This document shows, one piece after another, positions 22,988 through 32,068 of a stretch of 35,273 nucleotides of DNA. The stretch's first letter is position 1; each line of letters starts with the position of its first letter. The DNA is taken from contig ONCI01000009.1 of assembly GCA_900316255.1 (NCBI GenBank), positions 32,512-67,784 of the forward strand, in the 5' to 3' direction. Below the pieces are notes generated by a model. That model was not told the DNA's origin, did no database searches, and saw only the letters and a program-made list of their open reading frames with translations. The translations under genes were made by a program, and so were the position numbers. Source of the stretch: an uncultured Eubacteriales bacterium. Its GTDB lineage: Bacteria; Bacillota; Clostridia; Oscillospirales; Oscillospiraceae.

Positions 22988-25282
22988 ATGAAACAGATTG
23001 CGTTCAACGATAACTGGCTTTGCAACGGAAAAGCCGTCACCCTGCCGCACGACGCGCAGATCAGCGAGAAGCGCGGCAAGGACGTCTCCAACGGCGGCCA
23101 CGGCTATTTCCCTGGCGGCCTCTACACTTACGAAAAGACCTTCACCGCTCCGACGGAGTGGGAAGGCAAAACGATCCTCGTGGAGTTCGAGGGCGTGTAC
23201 AAAAACGCGACCGTCAGCCTCAACGGCAAAGAGCTCTGCTTCCATCCCTACGGCTATACTGGCTTCTTTGTGGAGCTGAAGGGGCTGAACTACGGCGGAT
23301 CGAACACCCTCACCGTGGTGGCGGACAACTCCAAGCTCCCCAACTCCCGCTGGTACTCCGGCTCCGGCATCTACCGCCCGGTGTGGCTGCACATCTGTGA
23401 AAAAGGCGGTCTCCGGCCCGAAAGCGTCAAGATCAGCACCGTGAGCATCGACCCGGCGGTGATCAAAATAGAGTCGCCAGTCTCCGTCAAGGCAGACGTG
23501 GATGGTATCGTCGGCAAAGGCATGAGCTTTGAGCTGACCATCCCCAACGCCAAGCTCTGGAGCGATGAAGAGCCCAATCTCTATACCGCGAAGATCACGG
23601 CGGGGGAGGGGGACTGTGTGGAGATCCCCTTCGGCATCCGCAAGATCGAATGGTCCAACAAGGGCCTGTTCATTAACGGCAAAAAGACCCTGCTGCGGGG
23701 CGGCTGCGTCCACCACGACAGCGGCATCCTGGGCGCCGCCACCTACGCCGAGAGCGAGGAGCGCCGGGTGCGCATCCTGAAGGAGAACGGCTTCAACGCC
23801 ATCCGCTCGGCCCACAATCCCTGTTCCAAGGCCATGCTGGAAGCCTGCGACAGATACGGCATGTATATGATGGACGAGACCTTCGACATGTGGTACAACC
23901 GCAAGAACCCGTACGATTACGGCTGTGACTTTGAAACGTGCTGGGAATCCGACGTCACCGCCATGGTGGAGCGGGACTATAACCACCCCTCCGTCATCCT
24001 CTACTCCATCGGCAACGAGGTGGGCGAGCCCGCCGAGGCCAAGGGACTGGACTACGGCAGGAAGATGGTCGAGCTCTGCCACAGGCTCGACGCCTCCCGC
24101 CCCGTGACCTGCGGCGCGAATCTCATGATCATGGGCAAAACGGCCAAGGGCAACGCCCTGTATAAGGACGGCGAGCAGCCCGGCGGCGAGCAGAAGCCCC
24201 AGAAGGAAAACGGCAATGCGAGCCTTATGTTCAACATCATCGCCTCCTTTGTCGGCTCCGGCATGAACAAGAGCGGCAACTCCAAAAAGATCGATGAAGT
24301 GACCACGCCCTTCCTGGATTCCCTGGACATCGCGGGCTACAACTACGCTTCCGGCCGCTATCCCCTGGAGGAGAAGGCGCACCCGAACCGGGTGGTCTTC
24401 GGCAGCGAGACCTTCCCCCAGGATATCTGGAAGAACTGGCAGATGGTGAAGAAATATCCCTATCTGGTGGGCGACTTCATGTGGACGAGCTGGGACTACT
24501 TAGGTGAAGCAGGCATCGGTGCCTGGAGCTACACCGGCGGCATGCCCTTTAACCGTCCCTATCCCTGGATCCTGGCGGGCGCCGGCGTCATCGACATCCT
24601 CGGCATTCCAGACGGCAGCTGCAAGTACACCGCCACGGTCTGGGGCCTGGAGCAGAACCCGGTCATCGCGGTGCGGCCGGTGAATCATCCCGGCGTGCGG
24701 GTGTCCAAGTCCATCTGGCGGGGCACCAACGCCATCCTCTCCTGGAGCTGGGCAAACTGCGAGGGCAACAAGGCCGAGGTGGAGGTCTACTCCGACCAGA
24801 CCCAGGTGGAGCTGCTGCTGAACGGCAAAACCGTCGGCAGGCAGAAGGTGAAGGAGTGCAAGGCGCTCTTCAAGATCAAATACGCCCCCGGCACGCTGAC
24901 CGCCGTGGCCTATGACGCGAGCGGCAGAGAAGTGGGCAGAAGCGAGCTGTGCTCCGCTTCCGGTCCCTTTGGCATCGCCGTGCGTCCGGAGAAGGATGCG
25001 GTTAAGCCCGGCGAGATCGTCTACGTCCCGGTGAACATCGAAGGGGCCAACGGCCTGGTGGAGTCCAACGCGGACCGGAAGCTGACCGTTACCGTCGAGG
25101 GCGGCGAGCTGCTGGCCTTCGGCAGCGCCAATCCCTGCACCGAGGAACAGTACCATACCGGCAGCTTTACCAGCTACTACGGCCGCGCCTTGGCCGTCGT
25201 CCGCGCGGGCGAGAGTGGAACGGTCACGGTCCGTGTATCCGGCGGAAACATGAACGGGACGGCAGAAATCACCGTCAAGTGA
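22988..25282 (+). CDS. Glycoside hydrolase family 2 enzyme, long form
   Basis: A 764-residue GH2 enzyme: N-terminal jelly roll (FNDNWLCNG, LPHDAQISEKR, RWYSGSGIYRPVW), Ig-like domain, TIM barrel with acid/base E344 in YSIGNEVGEP and nucleophile E474 in VFGSETFPQD, and C-terminal Ig-like domains (LLNGKTVGRQKV, GGELLAFGSANPCTEEQYHTG). It has the same architecture as 13575-15977. No signal peptide. GAAGGAG lies just before the ATG. Beta-galactosidase is the likeliest activity; others in the family remain possible. It is followed after 10 bp by the rhamnosidase gene. Confidence 0.88.
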   Translation: MKQIAFNDNWLCNGKAVTLPHDAQISEKRGKDVSNGGHGYFPGGLYTYEKTFTAPTEWEGKTILVEFEGVYKNATVSLNGKELCFHPYGYTGFFVELKGLNYGGSNTLTVVADNSKLPNSRWYSGSGIYRPVWLHICEKGGLRPESVKISTVSIDPAVIKIESPVSVKADVDGIVGKGMSFELTIPNAKLWSDEEPNLYTAKITAGEGDCVEIPFGIRKIEWSNKGLFINGKKTLLRGGCVHHDSGILGAATYAESEERRVRILKENGFNAIRSAHNPCSKAMLEACDRYGMYMMDETFDMWYNRKNPYDYGCDFETCWESDVTAMVERDYNHPSVILYSIGNEVGEPAEAKGLDYGRKMVELCHRLDASRPVTCGANLMIMGKTAKGNALYKDGEQPGGEQKPQKENGNASLMFNIIASFVGSGMNKSGNSKKIDEVTTPFLDSLDIAGYNYASGRYPLEEKAHPNRVVFGSETFPQDIWKNWQMVKKYPYLVGDFMWTSWDYLGEAGIGAWSYTGGMPFNRPYPWILAGAGVIDILGIPDGSCKYTATVWGLEQNPVIAVRPVNHPGVRVSKSIWRGTNAILSWSWANCEGNKAEVEVYSDQTQVELLLNGKTVGRQKVKECKALFKIKYAPGTLTAVAYDASGREVGRSELCSASGPFGIAVRPEKDAVKPGEIVYVPVNIEGANGLVESNADRKLTVTVEGGELLAFGSANPCTEEQYHTGSFTSYYGRALAVVRAGESGTVTVRVSGGNMNGTAEITVK

Positions 25283-25292
25283 GAATAAAAAG

Positions 25293-27866
25293 ATGAAAGC
25301 GAAGCATTTACAAGTCGAATATCTGACTGAGCCACTGGGGCTCGGCAATCCGAAGCCCCGGTTTTACTGGCACGCGGAGGATGGAATCACGCAAACCGCC
25401 TATCGGATCGTCTGCACCCGTGGGGGCAAGACCGTCTGGGACAGCGGCAAGGTGGAGAGCCAGTCCATGACCCACATCCCCTATGGGGGAGAGATGCTCC
25501 GCAGCCGGGATGCTGTTACCTGGAGTGTGCAGCTCTGGGATGAAAAGGGCGAGCCGGGCGAAGCCAGCGAAAGCCACTTTGAGCTTGGACTTTTAAACGA
25601 GAGCGACTGGACGGCCAAGTGGATCGCCGGCGACTACAAGCCCGATCCCAGGCGCCGCTATCCGGTGGACTGCTTCAAAAAGGAATTTGTCGCGAAGGAT
25701 GTCGTCAAGGCGCGCCTCTATGCCACGGCCCGCGGCGTCTATGACGTGACGATCAACGGCAGACGTATCGAGGACTTTATCCTTGCCCCGGGCAGTACGG
25801 ACTACCGCAAGCGCATCCAGGTGCAGACCTACGACGTGACCGCGCTGCTTGCCTCCCCCTCCGGGGGAGGTACCGCGTCAGCGGCGGAAGGGGTTCGCAA
25901 CTCCATCGAGCTGCGGCTGGCGGACGGCTGGTATCGCGGGAGCGTCGCGGCCTACGGCGTCACGAACGTCTTCGGCACCCAGACCAGCGTGCTGGCTCAA
26001 CTGGAGCTGACCCATGCCGATGGCACCGTGGAGACGATCACAACCGACGAGAACTGGGCCTGGTCCAACGACGGCCCCATTCGTTTTGCTGACCTCAAGG
26101 ATGGTGAAGTGTATAACACCACGATGCAGCCGACGTACAACGGCAAGGCACAAGTCGTGACAGCTCCCAAAGGCGTGACGCTGTGCGCCTCGGATAACGT
26201 GCCGGTCACGGAGCACGAGCGCTTTACCCCGTCGCTCCTGCCCGGCAAGGTGCTGGACTTCGGCCAGAATATCGCGGGTTATCTCAGCTTCCGTATCAAG
26301 GGAAAGAAGGGGCAGCGCATCCGCATCGTCTGCACAGAACTATATGATGCAAAGGCACAGGCTGTCGTCCGCAGCGCGGTGGAGACGAGGCCCGCCGCCG
26401 GCTGGACGCAGCAGAAGCTGATCCTGAAGCTGATGACCCAGCAAGTCAAAGGCGAGAGCGTAGAAACGCCCCTGCAGGAGATCCTGTTCACCTGCTCCGG
26501 CGGGGAGGACTGCTACAAGACCGCCTTCGCTGTCTTCGGCTTCCGCTACGCTCAGGTGATTGGAGACGTCGAGATCGACCCGAAGGACTTCACCGCCATC
26601 GCGGTCTACTCCGATCTGGAGCAGACAGGAGATTTCTCGTGCTCGGACCAGCACGTGAACCGGCTGGTGAAGAACACCCGCTGGAGCATGAAGGGCAATT
26701 TCCTGGACGTGCCCACCGACTGCCCGACGCGCGAGCGTCTGGGCTGGACGGGGGACGCGCAGGTCTTCTTCCACAGCGGAGCCTATCTCATGAACACCGC
26801 GCCCTTCTTTGGCAAGTGGCTGCGGGATATGGAGGACGGACAGTATAAAAACGGCCTGGTCCCGGCTGTGCTGCCCTTTAACGGCGTGGAGATGATGTAC
26901 AAGGCAACCGGCTCCTCCGTGGGCTGGGCGGACGCGATCTACCTTGTTCCGTATCGCTATTATCAGCGCTTCGGCGACAAAGCGCTCCTGCGTCGCTGCT
27001 GGCCGATGATGAAGAAATACGCGGACTACCTGCTGAAGAATCGCGAGAAGGACGGCCACTATGAAAAGGGCGTCCACCTGGGCGAGTGGCTGGAGCCGGT
27101 GGAGTTCCGCGACAAGGTCTACGGCGCCAAGGCCAAGCACCCGGAAGAGTGCACCGCCTATCTCTATCTCGCCATGACCACCATGGCGGAGATCGCCTCC
27201 CTGCTGGGCGAGCCGAATGATGCCTACCGCGAAGCAGCCGCTCAGGCGAAAGAGATTTATCCCAAATACGCTGAGCTGGACACCGACCGGCAGGCCAAGC
27301 TGGTGCGCCCGCTGGCGCTGGGGCTTCTGGACGGGGAGAAAAAGAAAGCCGCCCAGAAGAGACTCATCAAGGCGGCAGAGAACTTTAACTATCGCGTCGG
27401 CACAGGCTTTCTGTCCACGCCATTCCTGCTGAGCGAGCTGACCGAGGCGGGCGCGGCGGAGACGGCCTATCAAGTGCTGCTCAACCCGGAAAAGCCCGGC
27501 TGGCTCTATGAGGTGGAGCAGGGCGCGACTACAGTCTGGGAGACCTGGGAGGGCTATGTGGGCAAGGGCGACTCCGGAAGCCTCAACCACTATTCCCCCG
27601 GCGCGGTGTGCCAGTGGCTCTTCGACACCTGCGCGGGCATCCGGCCGGACGGCGAGAACCGCTTTGTGCTCGCCCCGGTCCCCAGCGGCGGGCTGAGCCA
27701 CGCCGAGGCCAGCTATAAGAGCCTTTACGGAGAAGTGGAGAGCCGCTGGGAGAGGACGGAAAACGGCTTCCGATACACCGTCACGATCCCGGCCAACTGC
27801 ACGGCGGAGATCTGTCTGCCGGATGGGCGCAAAGAAACCGTGACAACGGGCAGTTATCAATTTTGA
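25293..27866 (+). CDS. GH78 alpha-L-rhamnosidase
   Basis: An 857-residue enzyme with the domain order of bacterial GH78. The N-terminal Ig-like domain starts with LTEPLGLGNPKPRFYW. It is followed by the SDWTAKWIA region, a carbohydrate-binding jelly roll (YATARGVYDVTINGRRI), an (alpha/alpha)6 barrel and a C-terminal beta-sandwich. Catalytic-site acids are visible in DCPTRERLGWTGDAQ (D476, E481, D488), and the base-side glutamate is E750 in TTVWETWEG. It removes terminal alpha-L-rhamnose from glycosides or polysaccharide side chains. No signal peptide. An in-frame palindromic repeat replaces part of a surface loop near residues 187-201. No strong ribosome site is seen; the gene may be coupled to GH2 translation. 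Confidence 0.93.
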   Translation: MKAKHLQVEYLTEPLGLGNPKPRFYWHAEDGITQTAYRIVCTRGGKTVWDSGKVESQSMTHIPYGGEMLRSRDAVTWSVQLWDEKGEPGEASESHFELGLLNESDWTAKWIAGDYKPDPRRRYPVDCFKKEFVAKDVVKARLYATARGVYDVTINGRRIEDFILAPGSTDYRKRIQVQTYDVTALLASPSGGGTASAAEGVRNSIELRLADGWYRGSVAAYGVTNVFGTQTSVLAQLELTHADGTVETITTDENWAWSNDGPIRFADLKDGEVYNTTMQPTYNGKAQVVTAPKGVTLCASDNVPVTEHERFTPSLLPGKVLDFGQNIAGYLSFRIKGKKGQRIRIVCTELYDAKAQAVVRSAVETRPAAGWTQQKLILKLMTQQVKGESVETPLQEILFTCSGGEDCYKTAFAVFGFRYAQVIGDVEIDPKDFTAIAVYSDLEQTGDFSCSDQHVNRLVKNTRWSMKGNFLDVPTDCPTRERLGWTGDAQVFFHSGAYLMNTAPFFGKWLRDMEDGQYKNGLVPAVLPFNGVEMMYKATGSSVGWADAIYLVPYRYYQRFGDKALLRRCWPMMKKYADYLLKNREKDGHYEKGVHLGEWLEPVEFRDKVYGAKAKHPEECTAYLYLAMTTMAEIASLLGEPNDAYREAAAQAKEIYPKYAELDTDRQAKLVRPLALGLLDGEKKKAAQKRLIKAAENFNYRVGTGFLSTPFLLSELTEAGAAETAYQVLLNPEKPGWLYEVEQGATTVWETWEGYVGKGDSGSLNHYSPGAVCQWLFDTCAGIRPDGENRFVLAPVPSGGLSHAEASYKSLYGEVESRWERTENGFRYTVTIPANCTAEICLPDGRKETVTTGSYQF
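25852..25893 (+). repeat. Palindromic repeat inserted in frame in the rhamnosidase gene
   Basis: CCTCCCCC (25852-25859) and GGGGGAGG (25863-25870) form an 8-bp hairpin. CCGC/GCGG (around 25873-25884) and AAGGGG follow. The encoded segment ASPSGGGTASAAEGV interrupts the usual loop between DVTALL and NSIELRL. Short palindromes of this CCTCCCCC type recur in gut Clostridia genomes as far as I recall; this is recognition by memory, not a search result. Confidence 0.6.
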
Positions 27867-27891
27867 ATCATCAAGAAAAAGGGGAAAAACC

Positions 27892-28296
27892 ATGAGCAGT
27901 GTAATTGATTTTGACAAGGCGAAAGATCTTTTGGACAGCTTTTCGGGCCAGGCGGAGCAGCTTCTGACCCAGCCGGCCAAGGTGGAGGAACTGCTGCAAA
28001 AGGCAGAGCAGCGGCTGAAAGAGATCCCGGCCATCGGCGGAGCGCTGTCCCGGCTGCCGCTGATGATCTCCATGATCCGGGCGTATATCCGCAAGGAATA
28101 TGACGTTGTGTCCGTCAAGGTCATCGTCACCATGCTGTGCGCGGTGATCTATCTTCTGAAGGGCAAGGATCTGATCCCGGACAAGACGCCGATCCTCGGC
28201 TATGCGGATGACATCGCCGTGATGGCGGCCGCGCTCTATTTCGTGGAGCCGGAGCTGAACGCGTATTCTCGGTGGAGAGGGGAGAAAAACGTATGA
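27892..28296 (+). CDS. DUF1232 (YkvA-type) membrane-associated protein
   Basis: A 134-residue protein. The N-terminal ~65 residues are helical and charged. A hydrophobic segment (about 78-92) is followed by the DUF1232 hallmark GKDLIPDKTPILGYADDIAV and another hydrophobic stretch. The function of this domain is not established. AAGGGGA precedes the ATG. Its stop overlaps the araA start (ATGA), so it is translationally coupled to arabinose isomerase, an unexpected partner. It sits 25 bp after the rhamnosidase gene. Confidence 0.8.
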   Translation: MSSVIDFDKAKDLLDSFSGQAEQLLTQPAKVEELLQKAEQRLKEIPAIGGALSRLPLMISMIRAYIRKEYDVVSVKVIVTMLCAVIYLLKGKDLIPDKTPILGYADDIAVMAAALYFVEPELNAYSRWRGEKNV

Positions 28297-29756
28297 AGTA
28301 CGAATTCTGGTTCGTGGTCGGCAGTCAGTTCCTGTATGGTCCGGAGGTTCTGGAGACGGTGGAGGCCCGCGCAAGGGAGATGGCAGCAGAGCTTTCCAAG
28401 GTGCTGCCTTATCCGCTGGTGTATAAGGTGACCGCCAAGACCAATAAGGAGATCACCGATGTGGTCAAGGAGGCCAATTATCGCGATGAGTGCGCCGGCA
28501 TCATCACCTGGTGCCACACCTTTTCTCCCAGCAAAATGTGGATCAACGGCCTGGCCAATCTCCAAAAGCCCTACTGCCATCTGGCCACCCAGTACAATAA
28601 AGAGATTCCCAACGAAGAGATCGACATGGACTTCATGAACCTGAACCAGGCCGCCCACGGCGACCGGGAGCACGGCTTCATTGCCGCGCGGCTGCGCATG
28701 CCGCGCAAGGTCGTGGCAGGCTACTGGCAGGATGAAAAGGTCCATAAGCGCCTCTCCGACTGGATGAAGGCCGCCGTGGGCGTGGCCGTGTCCAAAGACA
28801 TGAAGGTCATGCGCTTCGGCGACAATATGCGCGAGGTGGCCGTCACAGAGGGCGACAAGGTCGAGGTGCAGCGGAAGCTCGGCTGGCAAGTCAACACCTG
28901 GGCAGTCGGAGATCTCGTAAAAGAAATGAACAAGGTCACCGAGGCTGAAGTCGACGCGCTGGTGGACGAGTATGAGGCCAGCTATGTCATTGCTACCGAT
29001 AACCTCTACGCCATCCGCTACCAGGCGAAGGAAGAGATCGCCATGAAGAAGATGCTGGATCGCGAGGGTTGCAGGGCCTTCACCAACACCTTCCAGGATC
29101 TCTATGGCATGGAGCAGCTGCCGGGTCTGGCCTCCCAGCACCTTATGGCCCAGGGCTACGGCTACGGCGGCGAGGGTGACTGGAAGGTCAGCGCCATGAC
29201 CGCCATTTTGAAGGCTATGGGCGAGAACGGGAACGGCGCCTCCGGCTTCATGGAGGACTATACATACCATCTGGTCGAGGGCCAGGAGTATTCTCTCGGC
29301 GCCCACATGCTGGAGGTCTGCCCGTCTCTGGCGGCGGACAAGCCCCGTATTGAGACCCATCATCTGGGCATCGGTATGAACGAAAAAGACCCCGCCCGTC
29401 TGGTGTTCGAGGGCAAGGCCGGCAGGGGCATCGTGGTTTCCCTGATCGACATGGGCGGCAGACTGCGCCTCATCGTGCAGGACATCGAGGCCGTGAAGCC
29501 CATTATGCCCATGCCGAACCTGCCGGTGGCCCGGGTCATGTGGCGGGCGCTGCCGGATCTCACCACCGGTGTGGAGTGCTGGATCACGGCCGGCGGTGCG
29601 CACCACACGGTGCTGAGCTATGATGTGACCGCCGAGCAGATGCGCGACTGGGCTCGGATGATGGACATCGAATTCGTCCATATCGGCGCGGACACGACGC
29701 CCGAGAAGCTGGAAGAGGAACTGCTGGTCAAGGATCTGGTGTGGAAGTTAAAATGA
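28293..29756 (+). CDS. araA: L-arabinose isomerase
   Basis: A 487-residue enzyme converting L-arabinose to L-ribulose in the cytoplasm, the first step of arabinose catabolism. It opens with the family signature EFWFVVGSQFLYG. It contains the conserved CAGIITWCHTFSPSKMWI, the substrate-site region MEDYTYHLVEGQEYSLGAHMLEVCP and the histidines of ETHHLGIG and GGAHHTVLSYD. The length matches the family (about 490-500). The start at 28293 has GGGGAGA a few bases upstream and overlaps the DUF1232 stop by 4 bp; an earlier ATG at 28272 is less well placed. Its usual partners are missing or broken: the kinase fragment follows at once and no ribulose-5-phosphate 4-epimerase gene is present. Confidence 0.95.
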   Translation: MKYEFWFVVGSQFLYGPEVLETVEARAREMAAELSKVLPYPLVYKVTAKTNKEITDVVKEANYRDECAGIITWCHTFSPSKMWINGLANLQKPYCHLATQYNKEIPNEEIDMDFMNLNQAAHGDREHGFIAARLRMPRKVVAGYWQDEKVHKRLSDWMKAAVGVAVSKDMKVMRFGDNMREVAVTEGDKVEVQRKLGWQVNTWAVGDLVKEMNKVTEAEVDALVDEYEASYVIATDNLYAIRYQAKEEIAMKKMLDREGCRAFTNTFQDLYGMEQLPGLASQHLMAQGYGYGGEGDWKVSAMTAILKAMGENGNGASGFMEDYTYHLVEGQEYSLGAHMLEVCPSLAADKPRIETHHLGIGMNEKDPARLVFEGKAGRGIVVSLIDMGGRLRLIVQDIEAVKPIMPMPNLPVARVMWRALPDLTTGVECWITAGGAHHTVLSYDVTAEQMRDWARMMDIEFVHIGADTTPEKLEEELLVKDLVWKLK

Positions 29757-29764
29757 TGAATTAA

Positions 29765-30126
29765 GAAAAGACTGTCCTCGGTATCGAGCTGGGCTCGACC
29801 CGCATCAAGGCCGTTCTCATTGACGGGAAACACATCCCCATCGCCCAGGGTGATTTTGATTGGAATACCTATTGGTGAACGGCGTCTGGACCTACTCCAT
29901 GGACATGGTGCATACCGGCCTGCAGGCCTGCATTGCCAATCTGAAGGCCGACGTCAAGGCCAAATTCGGCGCGGAGCTGACCACGGTGGGGGCGATCGGC
30001 GTTTCCGCCATGATGCACGGCTATCTGCCCTTCGACAAGGACGGAAAGCAGCTGGCGGAGTTTCGCACCTGGCGCAACACCATCACGGGCGAAGCCGCTG
30101 AGGAGCTGACAGCACTCTTTGTCTAA
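29765..30126 (+). pseudogene. Truncated, frameshifted FGGY-family sugar kinase (ribulokinase or xylulokinase)
   Basis: The frame from 29765 reads [20 protein letters not shown], the phosphate-1 motif of FGGY kinases. A TAA stands just before it and no start codon remains. At about 29862 one base is missing: after GDFDW the frame stops at TGG-TGA, while the +1 frame goes on with [19 protein letters not shown]-like kinase sequence ([31 protein letters not shown]). It then ends ELTALFV and stop, about 125 residues into a normal ~500-residue protein. Three separate lesions (start, frameshift, deletion) mark a dead gene. Its position after araA points to ribulokinase. Confidence 0.85.
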
Positions 30127-30160
30127 CTGAAGAACTCAAAATTCAGAACGGAAAAATACT

Positions 30161-31219
30161 ATGAAAAAGAAGGTAACGATTCAGGATATTGCGGATGAGC
30201 TTGGCCTGTCCCGGAACACAGTCTCCAAGGCCATCAACAACACCGAGGGCATCTCGGACAGCACCCGGGAGAAGATCCTGCAAAAGGCTGTGGAAATGGG
30301 CTACAAGCAGTTTTCCTATGTTCAGTCCCAAATGCAGGCTCAGCAGAAGGAGGCTGAGGTTGAGGGTTGCGGATATCATGGGGAGCTTGCTCTGCTCACC
30401 ACCAAGCTCTTCAGCCAGTCGCACTTTGCATCTGTGATGATGGATCGGTTCCATCAGGAGATGGCTCAGGCGGGATATACGCTGAATACCCATCGAGTAG
30501 ACAAGGAGAACATCGTGAAGCTGAGTCTGCCGAGGACCCTGCAGACGAGCCGTGTCAGCGGACTGATTTGCTTTGAGCTCTTCGACTACCGCTATGGGGA
30601 AATGCTCTGTTCCCTGGGGCTGCCCATTCTGTTTGTGGACGGGCCATGCAAGCGTAAGGGGAAAAGCCTCCCCTGCGATCAGCTCTATATGGAAAACACC
30701 GTAGAGCTCACCCGCCTTGTGCGGGATCTGCTTTCCCGGGGCAAGAGGAAGATCGGCTTTCTCGGGAACTGGGAGCACTGCCAGTCCTTCTATGAACGCT
30801 ATCTTGCCTTCCGAAATGCCATGATGATGGAGGGCGCGCCGGTGGAGGAACGCTTCCTCCTCTGCCACAACAAAGGTCTGGAGATAGATCGCTTTCTCAG
30901 CGAATTGAAGTCGATGCCCGACGTTTTCCTCTGCGCCAACGACTTTGTGGCCATGGACGCCATGGCGGTGCTCCGTAAACGGGGATTTAGGGTTCCTGAT
31001 GATGTTCTCTTCTGCGGCTTCGATGATTCCCCGGAATCCAGGCTTCACTCGCTGACCACGGTACACATCCACACCCAGATCATGGCCTGCGAGGCCGCCC
31101 GGCTGCTGCTATCGCGCATCCGTGAACCATCTCTTGATTACCGCACCGTTTACACGGAAACCTACCTGATTGAGCGGGAATCGACCCTGGGTTCCGAAAA
31201 GGAGCCACAGGCGACGTAA
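30161..31219 (+). CDS. LacI-family transcriptional regulator
   Basis: A 352-residue regulator. The N-terminal helix-turn-helix reads VTIQDIADELGLSRNTVSKAINN and is followed by the hinge-like GISDSTREKILQKAVEMGY. The rest is a periplasmic-binding-protein-like effector domain (LLFVDG-like strand, RGKRKIGFLGNWEHCQSF, DVFLCANDFVAMDAMAVLRKRGFRVPDDVLFCGFDDS, LTTVHIH). It is complete, unlike the genes on both sides. Probably a repressor of pentose or glycoside genes. AACGGA is only a weak ribosome site before the ATG at 30161. Its original target may have been the arabinose genes or the lost neighbours. Confidence 0.88.
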   Translation: MKKKVTIQDIADELGLSRNTVSKAINNTEGISDSTREKILQKAVEMGYKQFSYVQSQMQAQQKEAEVEGCGYHGELALLTTKLFSQSHFASVMMDRFHQEMAQAGYTLNTHRVDKENIVKLSLPRTLQTSRVSGLICFELFDYRYGEMLCSLGLPILFVDGPCKRKGKSLPCDQLYMENTVELTRLVRDLLSRGKRKIGFLGNWEHCQSFYERYLAFRNAMMMEGAPVEERFLLCHNKGLEIDRFLSELKSMPDVFLCANDFVAMDAMAVLRKRGFRVPDDVLFCGFDDSPESRLHSLTTVHIHTQIMACEAARLLLSRIREPSLDYRTVYTETYLIERESTLGSEKEPQAT

Positions 31220-31239
31220 ATCTGTTTAGAAATCAAATA

Positions 31240-31737
31240 AGTAAGCAGCTATCCGCGTCCAAGGGCCTGGAGGGCTTTTCCGTGTCCAGCCCGAATTTCG
31301 GCCTGGCTCATCAGGCCTGCGATCCCTGGGGCGGCGGCTGCGTCACGCTCACCGGAGCGGAGAACGCGGACGCCCGCGCCTGGTATGCGGCCAATCAGAT
31401 GCCTGTGCTTGCCTATTCCAGCCTGGCGAGAGGCTTTTTCAGCGGCAAGTTCAAAGCTTTCGACTACGAGGGCGCGAAGAAGGCGCTGGACGGCCCGGCG
31501 CAGAAGGGCTATCTCTGCGAGGAGAACATGCGGCGGCTGAAAAACGCGGAGATCCTGGCGGAGAAGTATGGGACTTCCGTGACGGATATCGCGCTGCGCT
31601 ATCTATTCGGAAGCGAGATGAACGTGTTTGCCCTTATGAGCACCACCAATCCCCGGCGCCTGCCGGGCAATGTAGAAGCGGCGAATCATCCGCTGGATCG
31701 GAATGATGTCCTTTTCCTGGAAAAGGACTGCGGGTAA
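31240..31737 (+). pseudogene. C-terminal half of an aldo/keto reductase
   Basis: The frame encodes KGLEGFSVSSPNFGLAH, then WYAANQMPVLAYSSLARGFFSG, KNAEILAEKYGTSVTDIALRYLF and VFALMSTTNPRRL, the typical C-terminal half of aldo/keto reductases, including the NADP-binding serine/arginine region. The N-terminal ~150 residues with the catalytic Tyr/Lys/His are absent. The remaining frame starts within 25 bp of the LacI stop codon and has no ribosome site; a GTG at 31282 is not a believable start. A deletion joined its middle to the end of the regulator gene. Confidence 0.8.
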
Positions 31738-31751
31738 CGCATCTGAAAGAA

Positions 31752-31937
31752 ACAGCCTCGGCAGAAGGACTGCCGAGGCTGTCAGACTGTAGACAAACCA
31801 ATGCGGCATAGCATAGACACGCATGGGGGGATTGTGAAGGGGGGAGGGTATGCCCCCCTTCACGTCCAATCAACGCAAAAGCTGTCGACACTTTGTCGAC
31901 AGCTTGACAGCCCCGGCAGAAGGACTGCCGGGGCTGT
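31752..31937. repeat. Cluster of four hairpins with two near-identical outer copies
   Basis: ACAGCCTCGGCAG / CTGCCGAGGCTGT (31752-31782) and ACAGCCCCGGCAG / CTGCCGGGGCTGT (31907-31937) share the loop AAGGA and differ by a compensated base pair. Between them are GTGAAGGGGGG / CCCCCCTTCAC (31834-31863) and AAGCTGTCGACA / TGTCGACAGCTT (31879-31905). The outer arms could also pair with each other. The first may be the terminator of the former aldo/keto reductase gene. From 31938 to 32068 nothing else is evident. Confidence 0.75.
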
Positions 31938-32068
31938 TTCCAATCGGATTTCTTCCGGGAATTGGGCTGCTGCGGGATGCCGCGCCGCGGGATCGTAAAA
32001 ACTGCCGGAAAGCATGCGATGCTCCCCGTGATTTCAGGTCAGATCTCACAGCAGAAAGCCAAATTGAT

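Noticed and set aside
31282-31737. Complete small aldo/keto reductase starting at GTG 31282
   Set aside because: Homologous sequence continues upstream of the GTG, and the catalytic N-terminal half is missing, so it is a fragment rather than a gene.
31738-32068. CRISPR-like array suggested by the repeated hairpin
   Set aside because: Only two copies of the hairpin exist, 155 bp apart, with other stems between and no cas genes in the window.
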